Counted from the first letter of the stretch, positions 1 through 10,846 are shown. The stretch is DNA of 64,000 nt from Argyresthia goedartella (GCA_949825045.1 OX463813.1:26766001-26830000); one strand, 5' to 3'. Numbers and translations: made by a program. The notes: generated by a model not told the origin, from the letters alone.

Positions 1-1282
1 TAGCCAATGTTCGACCAACGTTCGTGAAAAAGTTATTGACGTTGTCCACTGATTCCTGAGGGGTTGGTTTAGCTCTGAGTAGTTCTCTTGGTTCTTAATA
101 ATTTTTATTTAAATAACATATTTGCCGTATTACTTTCCATGTGTTTTGTGTTGTTTTTATTTTTGTTTATTTCAGACTGTTCTTAAGACGTTTTGAGCTT
201 ATGGAGTAGAGTAGTGCAAAAATTCCTGTGTCTCTTATATATTATTTTTAGATTTAGGTCATTGGTTTTTTTTTTGTTTAACTGTGTAGTCTGTCTCTAA
301 ACCGAATACATCTTATTAACCCCGGCGAAATTCATGGTTTGATGTTCGCTTTTCTGTTTGTTAATTTGTATGTAGTAGTGAATTTTTGTAGTATATCAGA
401 GACCTTTGGTAAGAACATTGAAGTACTAATATTGGGATCATTACTATTTGAGATATTCATCCCAATCTATTTGTTTTAATTAATGTAGAGCTGTTAGGTA
501 GTCAGTTTTAGTGACATGTTTTGGTCCAGTGGCTAGTTTACCTTTTTTTATATTTACCGAGAGAATGACACAGTCGTGATCAGTCACAGTACTTTTACAA
601 ACGAGCGTTGTACATTTGGTATTCGGTTTCGTAAAGAAATGATCAAGGCAGGTTTCTCTATGAGTAGGAAACAAATAAGCCGGTAATAAGCCTTGCATTG
701 ATAATTGGTTTAGGTAGGAACCTGATTTAGGGTCTTTATTCTCTTTCCTTATGTCACCCAGAATAAAGATTTGTTTTATTGACTTTAAACCCAATATCAC
801 GGTATCTAACGATAACTGGAAGTTCTCTATGTTATTAATGGAAGGAGTTCTGTAAATGCAGACAAATGCTAGTTCCTTGCCAATTTCAATGAACAGGCAG
901 TCGGCATCGTTCATTGTAGGCTCACAGATTTTGGCTTGCACAGTATCACGAATATAAACTACCACTCCACTGTTTTGGTTAATGTGATTTTTGGTAGAGT
1001 AAGATGTACAATTTTGTTTAGATGGCAACACGCTAAGATGGGATAACTAGCATTCCGTGAAAACTATGATATCATATTTGATATTTATTCTCGTAAGTAA
1101 GACCTGAAAGTCACCAAAATTACGATTTATGCTACGAATATTTTGCATAACAATAGTTAGAGCATTTTTGTTATGTCTAGTTAGTATGGTTTTAATTGCT
1201 CAGGCGTATCAACCAGAAAAAAGTCACCAACCTTGACATCATTGTCAATTTCGTTTATGACGTTTGTTAAGTCATCCATCAT
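1..1282 (-). pseudogene. LINE ORF2: N-terminal endonuclease and linker, interrupted
   Basis: An apurinic-type endonuclease domain of a LINE, which would nick target DNA for target-primed reverse transcription. Visible marks include the opening NIRSINRNFGDF near 1150-1110, GVVVYIRD, the degraded metal-site segment FILGDIRKEN (normally GDxN), CLDHFF and TDHDCVIL (the usual SDH motif). A TAG stop at 1047-1049 breaks the frame where a tryptophan is expected, and a further frame change lies near 1170-1180. ORF2 probably begins at the ATG pair near 1282 (MMDDLTNVIN). Below 480 the linker continues in another frame and ends with NNFFTNVGRTLA at base 1. Decayed and partial. Confidence 0.8.
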
Positions 1283-1586
1283 CAATTATTTTTGTAGTTC
1301 CACCACAAATAACCGTGGGAGATTTATTTTTAGTTTGATTGTTGGTTGATGCCCTGTGCTTCTAAATGTGACTGTCTGGTATATTCGTTCTGTGCGCAAG
1401 TGTACTGTGAGTAATTGCTCTTTCGTGGTAATACTCCAACGTAAATATAGATAATATATAGAAGATAAATAGATATATATGTATATATATATAAAGATAT
1501 ATAGGTTCAAAATATTAGATAATATTATGTAATATTGATAAAGATACTACAAATAATATGTATGATACACGTAGTAAATACTTTCA
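1283..1586. other. LINE ORF1-ORF2 spacer with TA-rich microsatellite
   Basis: Between ORF1 and ORF2 of the left LINE. It holds an irregular (TA)n tract around 1450-1505 and low-complexity AT sequence. No gene seen. Confidence 0.5.
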
Positions 1587-2617
1587 TCATGGGATAACAA
1601 CACAACCATCAGCCAACTGAAAAACTCGAACGAAGTCAGTGTCATTTTGTATATTGTGGCGTTTCATTCCATTTGCTCTTCGGGCAAATATCCTACCGTC
1701 ACGAGTCCAGACATATTTCCACTTGGGCTCGTCTAGGTTGAACGCGCACTTGCGAGTCTTCATGAAGAGATGCCTGTTGAGTTTCGTGAGGCGTTCATTG
1801 ACAAAGAACTTGGTCTCTGGCCCTGTGTGATTCATGTCAGCAGTAGTGGCGCCGCGGCGATCACGAGCAGCCTTCAGTAACTCGTCGCGTATGGCACGGC
1901 AGGCGAAGCGCGCGACGATGATGCGGGGCTGGCCTGGCTATCCATCCTCCTCACCTTTCGTTGCATCAACGCGCGACGTGCAGACGATGACCCTCTCCTC
2001 CAGCCTCACTCAAAGCTTGGTGGCTACCAGGTTCACAATGTGCATTGGGTTTTCTCCCTTCGTCTCAATGATCCCAGAAATCTCCACATCGTTCAGTAGC
2101 AGCTCTTGATCGCGGTTGTTGATGCCTGCCTTCAGCTCTACAAGTTCAGACTCAAGCTTACTGACGTCCGTCTCCATCCGTTCCCCTTCTTGCTTTTCCA
2201 AGATCAAAACTCGAGCTTCTAGGGTGTCTATCTTTTTATTACAGTCCGTTATAGTTTGGTACAGTTTGGCCATTTCCGTTCGAAAGCCCAGCATTTCACT
2301 GCGCATGCCTCTCATTTCCTCCCTACACATGCGCAGCTCAGTGGCTAGGTCCAGGTTCACACTAGTATCGCGCGCTGTGTCACTTAATATTCATCGTTAG
2401 CTCTCTTGGTACAGTCTGAAGTGATGCTGCGAACGGGGGTGGAGCAATTGCCGGTTTTAGGTATTTTTTATTTACATTCTGGGCATTTCCATTCAACAGA
2501 AATATCCACGTTCATAGGAAGGCCCACACATGCTCAGTGGTGCTGTTCGATACAGGCGGCGCGCCCTATTCCATCAGCGAGGGACATGAACTTTCCACAT
2601 GCTGTGCATTTGGACAT
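1587..2617 (-). pseudogene. LINE ORF1 (PHD finger + coiled coil + FP-like C-terminal domain), broken
   Basis: RNA-binding gag-like protein of the LINE. The start at 2617 (MSKCTACGKFMS) opens a PHD-like zinc finger with CxxC, C, H, C and a closing WKCPEC. TGA at 2534-2536 interrupts it and a TAA follows the finger. A heptad-rich coiled coil follows in another frame (2360-2100; CREEMRGMRSEMLGFR). The segment from about 2100 to 1587 resembles the C-terminal domain shared by LINE ORF1 proteins and baculovirus FP-type proteins (DVEISGI, RIIVARF, FFVNERLT, KYVWTRDGRIFARR). At least two stops and two frame changes show decay. Identification rests on motif order. Confidence 0.78.
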
Positions 2618-2690
2618 TTTACCTACTATTCGACGATTTCGCTGGCACTCTCTACGATTTAAATTCGGAACTGTTGTTATTAATTAATTT

Positions 2691-3382
2691 GTAATTTGAT
2701 GAAAATGTTGCTTGTTGTGAGGAATCGAACTTAGTGTCCTCTTGACGTTATCCAATCTGCTCTTAGCGTTTCGTTTCGTCAAGCAAAAAGGAAAAAGGAG
2801 CAGTTTGTCTGAGTTTCGAACCAGCATTCACACCGCCACCGTTTCAGTACAGGCGGCCTAACCAATTGAACCGTAGGAACGATAAGTGAAGTGGCGAATT
2901 TAAGGTAAGGTTGTTGACAGCTTTAGTTTTTTTTTATTGTAATTTAATGAAATGAGACCGTTTGCACTAATTTGTTGATCCACCAACAGATAATTTTATG
3001 ATGAGAATATGAACTGCAAATTTTTTCACTTAGGACACAGTTTTTGGTACTTTATCACTCATTCCTGCTATAACTAATTGATGTTTTATGAGGGTTGTAA
3101 CTTTCGCTTTGTATTTCAAAAGTATCGCGATATGTACACATTATAAACTATTAAAACTGATTTGAAATCGGAGCGGAGTAAAAAAACACGTCTGCTTAGT
3201 ACAGTAACCGATATGTATCTATCCGACAGTAACCGATTTATATGACAAGCAATCACCTTTTATGCCACCCTCAGTTAGGACAAGATAATTTTTAAATAAT
3301 TTTCATTGCCTGGATTAAAAAAAATATTGTTAATAACTAAATTGAAGGATAACAACCTTAATTTCTATCATAAATAACTTTT
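2691..3382. other. gene-free AT-rich stretch with a tRNA-like SINE head
   Basis: No coding region is supported. The only recognisable item is the tRNA-like segment at 2795-2885. The remainder is AT-rich with no repeats I recognise. Confidence 0.5.
2795..2885 (-). repeat. tRNA-like SINE head (degenerate)
   Basis: On the minus strand an A-box-like segment (GGTTCAATTGGTTAGGCC) is followed about 45 bases later by a B-box-like GGTTCGAAAC, the spacing expected of a tRNA-derived pol III promoter. Position, the lack of a good acceptor stem and flanking AT-rich DNA favour a SINE remnant over a functional tRNA. Confidence 0.45.
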
Positions 3383-3835
3383 TTATGTCCCACTATTGGG
3401 CAAAGGCCTCCCCTTTCTTAGACCACTTATTCCTGTCAGTTGATGCCCCGGCCAAGTCTGGCAGGAACTTGTCCAGTCATCCCACCATCCTACCCCTTCG
3501 CCGGTGCCCGTCGCTTGGCACCCATTCGGTGGCAAGTTTCATCCAGTTCTGTGGGTGCATGCGGCAAACGTGTCCGGCCCACTTCCATTTTAGGCTAGCG
3601 GTCTTTGCGCCTACGTCAGCAATGCCAGTGATGCAGCGGAGCGTCATGTTCCTAACATGATCAGTAAGTCTTACATCTGTTATGCTGCGCTCCATCTCTC
3701 TTTGACAAACCTTGAGTCTGGAGTTCTGGTTCTCCGTCAGCGATCATGTCTGAGCACCGTAGGTTAGGATAGGCAGAATACACATGTCGACGAGTTTCCG
3801 CTTCCGAGTGATAATGGAAGGTTGCCATCATTAAG
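3383..3835 (-). pseudogene. RTE-like LINE, 3' end (RT C-terminus), decayed
   Basis: The minus strand encodes the C-terminal segment of an endonuclease/reverse transcriptase of the RTE-like type common in moths: MERSITDVRLTDHVRNM, LKWKWAGHVCRMHP, then ATEWVPSDGHRRRGR. The 3' end lies at the phrase TGTCCCACTATTGGGCAAAGG (plus strand) near 3388. Upstream (3700-3835) the remnant of the LVDMCILPILTYG segment is out of frame. The catalytic RT core is missing. A better preserved relative is at 11024-11790. Confidence 0.8.
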
Positions 3836-4227
3836 CTGAACCGTCATTGAGCTCTTGTTCACCGGGCCGGCCCGGCCACGACCCGGCACCGACACGACAG
3901 TTTACAATCAAACGCTCGGCAATCCTCACAGAAAGGCGCGCGCTCGGCTGCACACACGCAGCTACATTCCGTTCCGCGTAAGTACAGGCCGCCACACGCT
4001 CACGTTGCTGAGATTAGGGGTGCACTGCGGGTGCGCAGGACCGGGTCAGACTTGCGATTGTGACTTGCGGCGCGCATATCGCTCACCGATAGCGATGGCA
4101 GCGTATAACAAATTTAATTTATATATATTTACGACGCCAAAAAATAATGTTATGAAAAAGTTTTAGGTGCACAATTTATTTTTCACACCTTTCATTCGGA
4201 AAAGTAAGTTTTGCTCCACGACGAGAG

Positions 4228-4914
4228 GGAGCAAAATGCTACTTTTCTGTTAAGCTACTTTTTTAATTTATTCATTGGCATGTAGCATTTATGCAATGTG
4301 CCAATAGAACACAGATCTTAATGAAATAATGGATTGTAATTAAATCGTAATCGATTAAAAACGAACACGTTTCAAGTTTCAACTTTAACAACGTTATATG
4401 AAAATTTAAGAATTTTTCGTAATATTAAAAAAAAAACACATTAAATTATGTGTTTTACTGAAATCAAAAGTTATTGTGATGTAATGAATATTGATATCTG
4501 ATACCATTGTAAAAATCGATTCGATTATTTTTACACATTGGTAAAAGTAGCACAGGAATATTTTATCTGTGGTGACTTTTCCCTAATCCTTCACAATCCG
4601 CCATTACATATTTAAAAAAAAAAAATTTCGTTGTTCGATTACTGTAAAAGTGTTGAAAGTATAATTCAAAGTATAGTTATTTTACTATTTTTAGAGCATT
4701 ATATTTTAATTTTCCTCATAGTCGGTGTGAAAAATTGTATGTGTCACTCAGGAGCAAAAGTTTTTTCGTCTTGGGCGTCAACGCTTGAAACCTTCGTTAC
4801 GCTCAGGATTCTAACTTAGAATCCCTCGCTACGCTCTGGATTCTATCGTAGAAGCCTTCGCTTCACTCTGGGTTCAAGGTACCGCCCTCGCCGTAAATAC
4901 ATCATTTTGCTCCC
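4228..4914. repeat. possible MITE bounded by 12-bp inverted repeats
   Basis: GGGAGCAAAATG at 4228-4239 is the exact reverse complement of CATTTTGCTCCC at 4903-4914. A second TTTTGCTCC lies at 4210-4218 and GGAGCAAAAG near 4751. The interior has no coding capacity and is AT-rich on the left. No clear target duplication was found, so a DNA-transposon derivative is a suggestion only. Confidence 0.35.
4791..4886. repeat. three tandem 32-bp units
   Basis: Three consecutive 32-base units (4791-4822, 4823-4854, 4855-4886) share the pattern CCYTCGYTWCRCTCWGG followed by ATTCTA or GGTTC. The third is most diverged. Confidence 0.6.
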
Positions 4915-5280
4915 TTGTGACACAAATAACTATGAAAAACCTTGTCAAATCCCGTATGAAGCTTCCACTGACGTCGTTGTCGGGCCGGTCCGGCATTGTC
5001 GAACAGATGGATGGATTATCAGGCCTCCTAAATATTTCGAATTTTGCGATCACGTAGAGTGTTTTTTCAAGACCACTCAGGGACCTTAGGGCACTACACC
5101 ATATTGTTGTTGGAGGGCCTAACCCTATCCGAAGGGTCTGACAAATCTAATTGATTTTTTAATACTGTTGGAAAAATACCTTTACCCGGCTACCCTTGTA
5201 AAAGGTACAACGCACTTGAGTAGAATCACATGCAAACTGTGTAATAAAGGTATGTGATGGGTAATGGAAAGGTATATGCA

Positions 5281-5535
5281 GAGCTCCGTGGTCCAGTGGG
5301 TTTCGAGCTTGCTTCTCACGGGTGAAGGTTCGAATCCCGGTGCTGACCGTGTACCAATGAGATAACTAATTTATCTCAACTGCATTATACGGACCTTTAT
5401 TAGTCTATAGCTACGGGGATGGGCTAGACCTCTGTTACGCAAAATGGAATGTTAAATAACTGGCTATAAGTGGGCACAATATTGCCTCTGCCACCCCGTA
5501 TGGGATAAGTCGAGACGCTATGTTATATTATGGAA
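5281..5535 (+). repeat. SINE family A, full-length copy
   Basis: It begins with a tRNA-like head (GGTCCAGTGGGTTTCGAGC as A-box region, GGTTCGAATCCCGG as B box). The body carries GATGGGCTAGACC, CACGCAAAATGG-like and GCCACCCCGTATGGG phrases. The same body recurs at 5650-5845, 20746-21010, 21958-22045, 28497-28622, reversed at 12725-12868, and degenerate at 43975-44100. SINEs depend on a LINE for mobility. Confidence 0.75.
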
Positions 5536-5649
5536 AGGTATATATAACTCGACCCTTTTGCCAACTCAAAAGAAAGTGAGGAATTGTGACCAAAATCGAA
5601 CCTATTGCAAATGGCAACTCTCTGACACCTATCATAACATAATACACCA

Positions 5650-5845
5650 TTCATTTAAAATGCATGACGTTCTAACGGTGATGGAAAACATCGTGAGGAA
5701 ACCTTAATTACTTCATAGCTACAGCCATGCGCTAGCCCCCTGTCACGCACAATGGAGTGTTGAATGACCGGCTCAAAGTGGGCACAATTGTGCCTTTGGC
5801 CCCCGTATGGGAAAAGGCGTGAAGCTATGTTATGTTGTCAAATGG
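5650..5845 (+). repeat. SINE family A, 5'-truncated copy
   Basis: Lacks the tRNA-like head. It starts near GATGGAAAACATCGTGAGG and shares the GCTAGCCCCCTGTCACGCAC and CCCCGTATGGGAAAAGGCG body phrases with the copy immediately upstream. Confidence 0.7.
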
Positions 5846-5944
5846 GCGTTTCAACAACCAGAATGCCATTATCTTATTTCACAAGAACTGTCATTATAAG
5901 CGATTGTGATTTGAATTTGAAAGTTAATTGGGATATGTCATACA

Positions 5945-6160
5945 AACAAAGATTTACATACAGGCACATACATTGCTTCTGGCCCCACACTAGGATACCA
6001 TGTGTCGTGGGAACCGGAATTAGCGACGTCACTCACATATAAACATCCAAGACCTGGGGTTTTTTTCTGTATCCCCAGCCGGGGATCGAGCCCGGGTCTT
6101 CTCGCATGGTAGGACGAGCCACAAACAGAGCGCAACAGAGGTCGTCAAGAAATACAGAAT
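5945..6160 (-). repeat. SINE family B (tRNA-headed), minus orientation
   Basis: On the minus strand the tRNA-like head lies at the right (GAGGTCGT near 6141 is the plus-strand reading of its tip) with a B box whose plus-strand form is GGGGATCGAGCCCGGG. The body phrase GGTATCCTAGTGTGGGGCCA follows. Further pieces of the family lie at 11895-11965, 12015-12085 and 25845-25945. Confidence 0.65.
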
Positions 6161-6584
6161 TGATCTACTGTTTTATAAGGTTGTTTGATGCCTTCAGAAT
6201 TCAGCCACTGAATGCTAATTAGGAAACTGTAAATTATTCCCCACTAAAGTCCAGAAGTTTCAGAAGTTTTGTTTCTGAAGTCTAAAGTCTGAAGGCTGCG
6301 GCGTTGAAATCTGGAGCTAAACATTAAATTAAATGCAAACTTAGTCTTCAAGTTATCTCTCCCCCTTGTTAGTCTATAGAAGCAAATTAACTAACTGATT
6401 CAGCTTTAAGAGGTAAATGCTGTTGGAAAAGACAGTGCCGATAACTGACTGAAGTTACGTTTTTAATTCGGGTCTCAAGTCAGTTACACTCAAGTTCTTT
6501 ATATATGTAGTTATGTTTAGAATTTACGAGTATGTTTTATAATATGTATGTGGGCACTCGTATATTTAGTTTATATTGTAGGCC
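6161..6584. other. gene-free AT-rich stretch
   Basis: No open frame with family resemblance, no SINE box and no tandem repeat seen. Confidence 0.4.
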
Positions 6585-6690
6585 TGCTCAGCAACCGACC
6601 TTTCTGATCCTAATTTGGTTTGCTGGAAGAGATCTCTTATTAGAGATAAGCTCGCCGTTGTACACTATTTTTAGGTGAGTATTGATGTCT
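6585..6690 (+). repeat. LINE 3'-UTR fragment with conserved stem-loop
   Basis: The phrase TTTGCTGGAAGAGATCTCTT, then ATTAGAGATAAGCTCGCC, matches the 3' UTR of the CR1-like LINE read on the minus strand at 57640-57720, and partly the tail at 27515-27600. ATCTCT and AGAGAT pair around a 4-nt loop. Such 3' stem-loops are known to be bound by the reverse transcriptase in CR1/L2-type LINEs. Confidence 0.55.
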
Positions 6691-6692
6691 GT

Positions 6693-7218
6693 TGTTAAAT
6701 TCCACGCCTCAACCGACAGGGCGTTGAATCTTGGTAGGGTTGTTTTTCAGTGGAATGTCACAAAGCAGTACTGACCTTTGACGCCGTGGACCGGAATTCG
6801 AAAGCTCAATTCGAGGCAGGAGTACGGGATGAGGAACACGAGGGTGGGGTTTGATGGGAGTCGAATCTTACTCTCGTCGTAGCCCGAAGCTGCCGCCGTC
6901 GTGAGGCTTGCCGACACAAGGATCGCTATCCGAAAGCGACGACTGGATCACCGAATCACTTCAACCTTTCAAAGCACGAAGCACTCACTCCGATGACGTT
7001 AAATCTACTTATTTCCCGACGATTGTTCCGCGATTATTATAATTAACATTCAACCAAGCTTTCCGATGCTGGCGTTAGACATTTTTCATGTGCAAAAAAA
7101 GTAACCTCTAACTCGTCATCTCGGTTCTATACAAGTGACAGCTAGTGATGTCCCGATCACTCGCGGTCGATCTGCGCAACGAAAAAACCGGTGCGTTCCG
7201 AAGCATAAATATTAAACA
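6693..7218 (-). repeat. BEL/Pao copy 1, 3' LTR
   Basis: About 526 bp. On the minus strand it starts TGTTTAATATTTATG and ends near GGAATTTAACA. It is closer in sequence to the LTRs of copy 3 (28771-29322) than to the 578-bp LTRs of copy 2. Confidence 0.85.
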
Positions 7219-7249
7219 GTCACCCGCCCGGACAGGCCCGAACCTGTCC

Positions 7250-8517
7250 CTAATCAATAGGAAGGCGAGAAAGTGTTGCGACCGCTCTCTTGAGGACCGA
7301 GTCCCCCACCTTGACTTCTGCTGATCGAGGCGTGCCATCCCGACCCGTGTACAAATTGACGATCCGTCCTCGTCTCCATCTCAATGATGGCAGGTTCGCA
7401 TCCTTAATCAGCACCAAATCACCGACTTGAGGGGGGCTTGACCGGTCAGTCCACTTAAGGCGCTGCTGCAAGATGTGCAAGTACTCAAGGGACCACCGTT
7501 TCCAAAAATCTTGAGCCATCTGCTGCAACATTTGCCACCTAGTTAACCGACTTAACTTAACATCACCGAATGGGTATTCTGGCAGGGCGTTAAGGGGCTG
7601 ACCTATCAGGAAGTGACCCGGCGTCAACGCTTCCAAATCATTTGGATCCGAACTGAGTGGGCACAACGGACGCGAGTTCAGTGTCATTTCAATTTTACAG
7701 AACAGCGTCGCAAGCTCTTCAAAGCGTAGAGAGGTCTCACCGATGATCCTCGTCAGGTGCGACTTAGCCGATTTAACCGCAGCCTCAAAAATTCCTCCCC
7801 AATGAGGACATCCCGGCGGACTGAAAACCCATTCAATCCCTCGTCGGGAGTAAGCCGTACCGATGGCGTCCCGGTTACCGTTCAGGAATTGAGTGACCTC
7901 CTGCAGATATCGCCTGGCTCCGACAAAATTTGTGCCGTTGTCCGAACGGATTAATGACGGGAGGCCCCTTCGTGAGACGAACCTATCCAGACATGCGATA
8001 AATGCCTCCGTAGTGAGGTCACTGACCACCTCCAAGTGGACTGCCTTCGTGGCCAAGCACACGAAGACGTACACTTCACTAATCTGGCGTTCCGTAGCTG
8101 TGAAGACTTGACCATGAATGGTCCCGCGAAATCCGTTCCGACACCCGCAAAGGGCCGGATTTCGTTAACCCTATCCGAGGGCAAATCGCCCATCTGGGGC
8201 TGCATCGTAGCCGCCTTGGCCCGATAACAAGGCAGGCACCGAAATACGACGCTACGCACTAAGCGTCTTCCCGATAGAATCCAGAACTCGCGCTGGAGAA
8301 ACGCCATCAAGGCGTGGCTTCCGACATGCCCATTCCGAATGTGTCGATCCTGTATCAACAGTTCGACCAACTTCCCTTTCCTAGGGAGTAACAACGGGTG
8401 GCGAGCCGCATAAGGCAGGTTGGCATTCCGCAGCCGACCTCCTACCCTCAGCAATCCGTGAGGGTCAATAAACGGGTTGAGCCGAGCCACAGCTCCCTTC
8501 AGTTGGACGCGTCCGCG
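7250..8517 (-). pseudogene. BEL/Pao integrase (copy 1), frameshifted
   Basis: DDE integrase of the Pao group, which joins element DNA to the host chromosome. Visible in order: the H2C2-type zinc site (DRHIRNGHVGSHALM then RCLPCYR), GVGTDFAGPF with the first aspartate, LIRSDNGTNFVGARR with the second, CPHWGGIFEAAVKSAK with the glutamate, and the C-terminal SH3-like tail ending RAVATLSRLPID. A short deletion near 8075 relative to copy 2 shifts the frame inside the VKAYLCVFVCLATKAVHLEV segment. A TGA at about 8518-8520 separates it from RNase H. Confidence 0.85.
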
Positions 8518-9171
8518 TCACAGAATTTCCAGTTCGGACTTAAAGTGCACCGTCTGCACGTTCCGTACCAATGCGAACAACGCATGGTTTCGTTCCCGTG
8601 GTGTCAGGACCTGTGTCCGCACCCGTTGCGCCTCAGAATTGCGACAATTCCGCGCAAATCGGAAGATCCAGGCGGTCACATTGACCAGCTTGTCGAGCGA
8701 GCTGTACCGTTCCAGCAGGCTGAACTCCTCTTCCGGCTCTGGTTGCGTCGTACAGACACCGACTGTCAAGGCGCCGTTCGCCGAGGTAACGCGTGGACTC
8801 ATTGGCCAATCCGATTCGGCTTGAGTCAACCATTTTGGTCCCCACCACAAGAGATGTCCAACCAACTCCGGAGCGTGACACCCACGAGACGCACAGTCTG
8901 CTGGGTTCATTTCCCCTGGAACATGTCTCCAGATTAAGGGAACCTCCGAATTCAAAATCTGCGAAACCCGATTCGCCACAAAAATCTCCAGCTTGTGAAC
9001 TGAAGCCTTCAGCCAGCATAACACGATCTGGCTGTCCGTCCAAGCGTAGACTGTATCTTCTAACGCTATTGACCCACGAAGAACCGTCATCGTGTGGTTG
9101 AGCAGACGAGTCAGGAGAGCCGCTCCCGAAATCTCTAACTTGGGAATGGTCAGGCGAGTGCGCAAGGGCAC
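8518..9171 (-). pseudogene. BEL/Pao RNase H / A17-type domain (copy 1), truncated
   Basis: C-terminal part of the Pao RNase H region: PLRTRLTIPKLEISGAALLT, VYAWTDSQIVLCWLK, PGEMNPADCASRGCHAPEL. The N-terminal GFCDASEKGYGAAVYLR part seen in copies 2 and 3 is lost where the copy is truncated at 9184. Read with 7250-8517 this is one polyprotein fragment. Confidence 0.82.
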
Positions 9172-9184
9172 AACCTTGCTCTTG

Positions 9185-10780
9185 ATAAAGAAATTGTGAA
9201 TTATGAATCTTTTGAATCGACATTAAAATGGGAAATAATAAACCTACCGAATAAAAACTATTGAGCGAATGATCATGAACAGAAAAGTTTATGATAATGC
9301 CACCACCTATTCGCTAAATAAAATCCAACGCTCGTTTTGTATTTTATGTTACTCGAAGGACTTCAAGTTACTGTTTTAATATTTCTAGTCGCGCAATTTA
9401 GTAATTTTGTCAAACGAAACCAGTATTTCTAGTCTCGGTAAATTTTTGTCGCTATTCAGTAATAAAGTCATGCAAAACCAGGATTTCTGCCAAGCAAAAA
9501 CTAGATTTACAATCATACGTTGAGAAACTACCCCTTTAAAATGTAATTGTTGTTACCACAAAATGGCGTGAGTAGACATCGAGAACTGGAATTGGAGGTC
9601 AAGGGGGATAATTTCGCCAAACTTTACTTTAGAGGGCACTGTATGTTTGTTTTACAAAAAGTTTTATTCATCAGAGGTTGGTACCTTGATAAACATTGTT
9701 AATAGCTACAAAACAATCATTTAAAAAAGGCTCTATGGATATCTCTAAATAAAAAAACTCTTTGCATAAATTTGCTTTACTCTGGGATTCATTTGTATGT
9801 AACCTCATGTGAACGGAAATCTTTGCTTACTTACTCTATAACAGTTATTAAACTTTTAGCACCCTCTGGAACTAGCTTGACAGTTTGCTTCCATATTTTA
9901 TATACATACCTATTATAACTATAGAAGAACATAATGGAAAGAAAAACGGATCCAGGTGTGAAAAGGGATGACATTCTTCTCTTTTTTATGGTACTCACTC
10001 CATTTTACGGTACTTACTTTATTATTACACACTAGTACACTTACTTTATAGATATATTGCCGGTAACATATATGTATATGCTCAAGCGTTTTTGCCAAAA
10101 AAGCGGGAGGTAGTCAGAAAATAAGAAGCACCGCTTCCTAAAATCTTGGCCTGCGTCTCTCGCTTCATCACAATTCATACAACTCTCCTTGGTTACGGGT
10201 ACATCTTTGTCGATTTAATTGTGTGGCATTGATTTACTTATTTAAAAAAGACGCTCCAACATTTCTTCACTTATCATTATTAATTTGATGCATCTGATTA
10301 TACACTCCAACCTGAGGTTTTTCAGTATGATTTAACAGTTCACTAGGAATTTGCATCTTTAAAATCTTTGTTTCTTATTAAATTGATCCAAAGTTTTGCA
10401 CCCTCAGATAATTCTACGGTATTTGATAAACTTGACTAGTTCATGGATTCTAACTAGTTTAGGTGTTTTACGTTCTTATTCTTGACTTACATATGTGGCT
10501 TTGGTCAGGGAACAAACTGGTTTAGATGCCCAACTTTAATATTGTCCTCAATTTAATTGGATAATGGCTTCGCTACCATAGGGTTTTTACAAAAAGTAAT
10601 TTTTTGTAGTATTGATAATCGAAATCTTCGTAGCCGCGGCTGCTACGGAGCTACGTGGTGCCTCCGCACTGCGCGGTTGCCTGCTCCCCTTCTTGCCTCT
10701 GGCTCATAATAAACACTTTAGGGAGTAGCAACAAGACTGTCCAGGAAGGACTGCCCAGATGTCGGTTTGGTACCAACACT
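9185..10780. other. gene-free AT-rich stretch
   Basis: No supported gene or family repeat. The 62-codon frame at 10655-10843 overlaps the hairpin described next and looks non-coding. Confidence 0.4.
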
Positions 10781-10846
10781 AACCTAATAGTAGCCACAAG
10801 ACTGCCTAGTAAACCCACTAGGCAGTCTTGTGGCTACTATTAGGTT
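10781..10846. repeat. perfect 30-bp inverted repeat (hairpin), 6-nt loop
   Basis: Arms 10781-10810 and 10817-10846 are exact reverse complements, separated by AAACCC. A related single arm (AGTAGCAACAAGACTGTCC) lies about 50 bases upstream. Transcribed on either strand it would fold into a long perfect stem. Function unknown. Confidence 0.85.

Larger units (their letters stand above)
1..2690 (-). mobile_element. non-LTR retrotransposon (CR1/Jockey-group LINE), decayed, continues past left edge
   Basis: Read on the minus strand, this segment gives in order an ORF1 with a PHD-like finger, coiled coil and FP-like C-terminus (2617 to 1587), the start of ORF2 (about 1282), an endonuclease domain (about 1165 to 480), and the linker towards reverse transcriptase down to base 1. 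The order is that of an autonomous LINE. Stop codons and frame changes occur in both frames, so it is not functional. The RT domain would lie left of the window. Clade assignment within the CR1/Jockey group is inferred from domain layout only. Confidence 0.85.
3840..5010. other. gene-free region with GC-rich block, possible MITE and short tandem repeat
   Basis: The block at 3840-4090 is GC-rich against AT-rich surroundings and starts with a CGGGCCGGCCCGG palindrome; a similar CGGGCCGGTCCGG occurs at 4981. An open frame of 103 codons at 3855-4166 resembles no family I know and probably reflects base composition. Two substructures, at 4228-4914 and 4791-4886, are listed separately. Confidence 0.4.
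6693..9184 (-). mobile_element. BEL/Pao LTR retrotransposon copy 1, 5'-truncated
   Basis: Minus-strand element retaining its 3' LTR (6693-7218), integrase and RNase H. Homology to the other two copies stops at 9184, so protease, RT, gag and the 5' LTR are absent. With only one LTR, no target duplication can be read. Confidence 0.9.

Noticed and set aside
3855..4166. 103-codon open frame in a GC-rich block
   Set aside because: No domain, unusual composition, and it overlaps a palindromic GC-rich segment; most likely a by-product of base composition.
5281..5380. Functional tRNA gene
   Set aside because: A and B boxes are present but there is no matching acceptor stem, and the same head precedes a SINE body at several loci.
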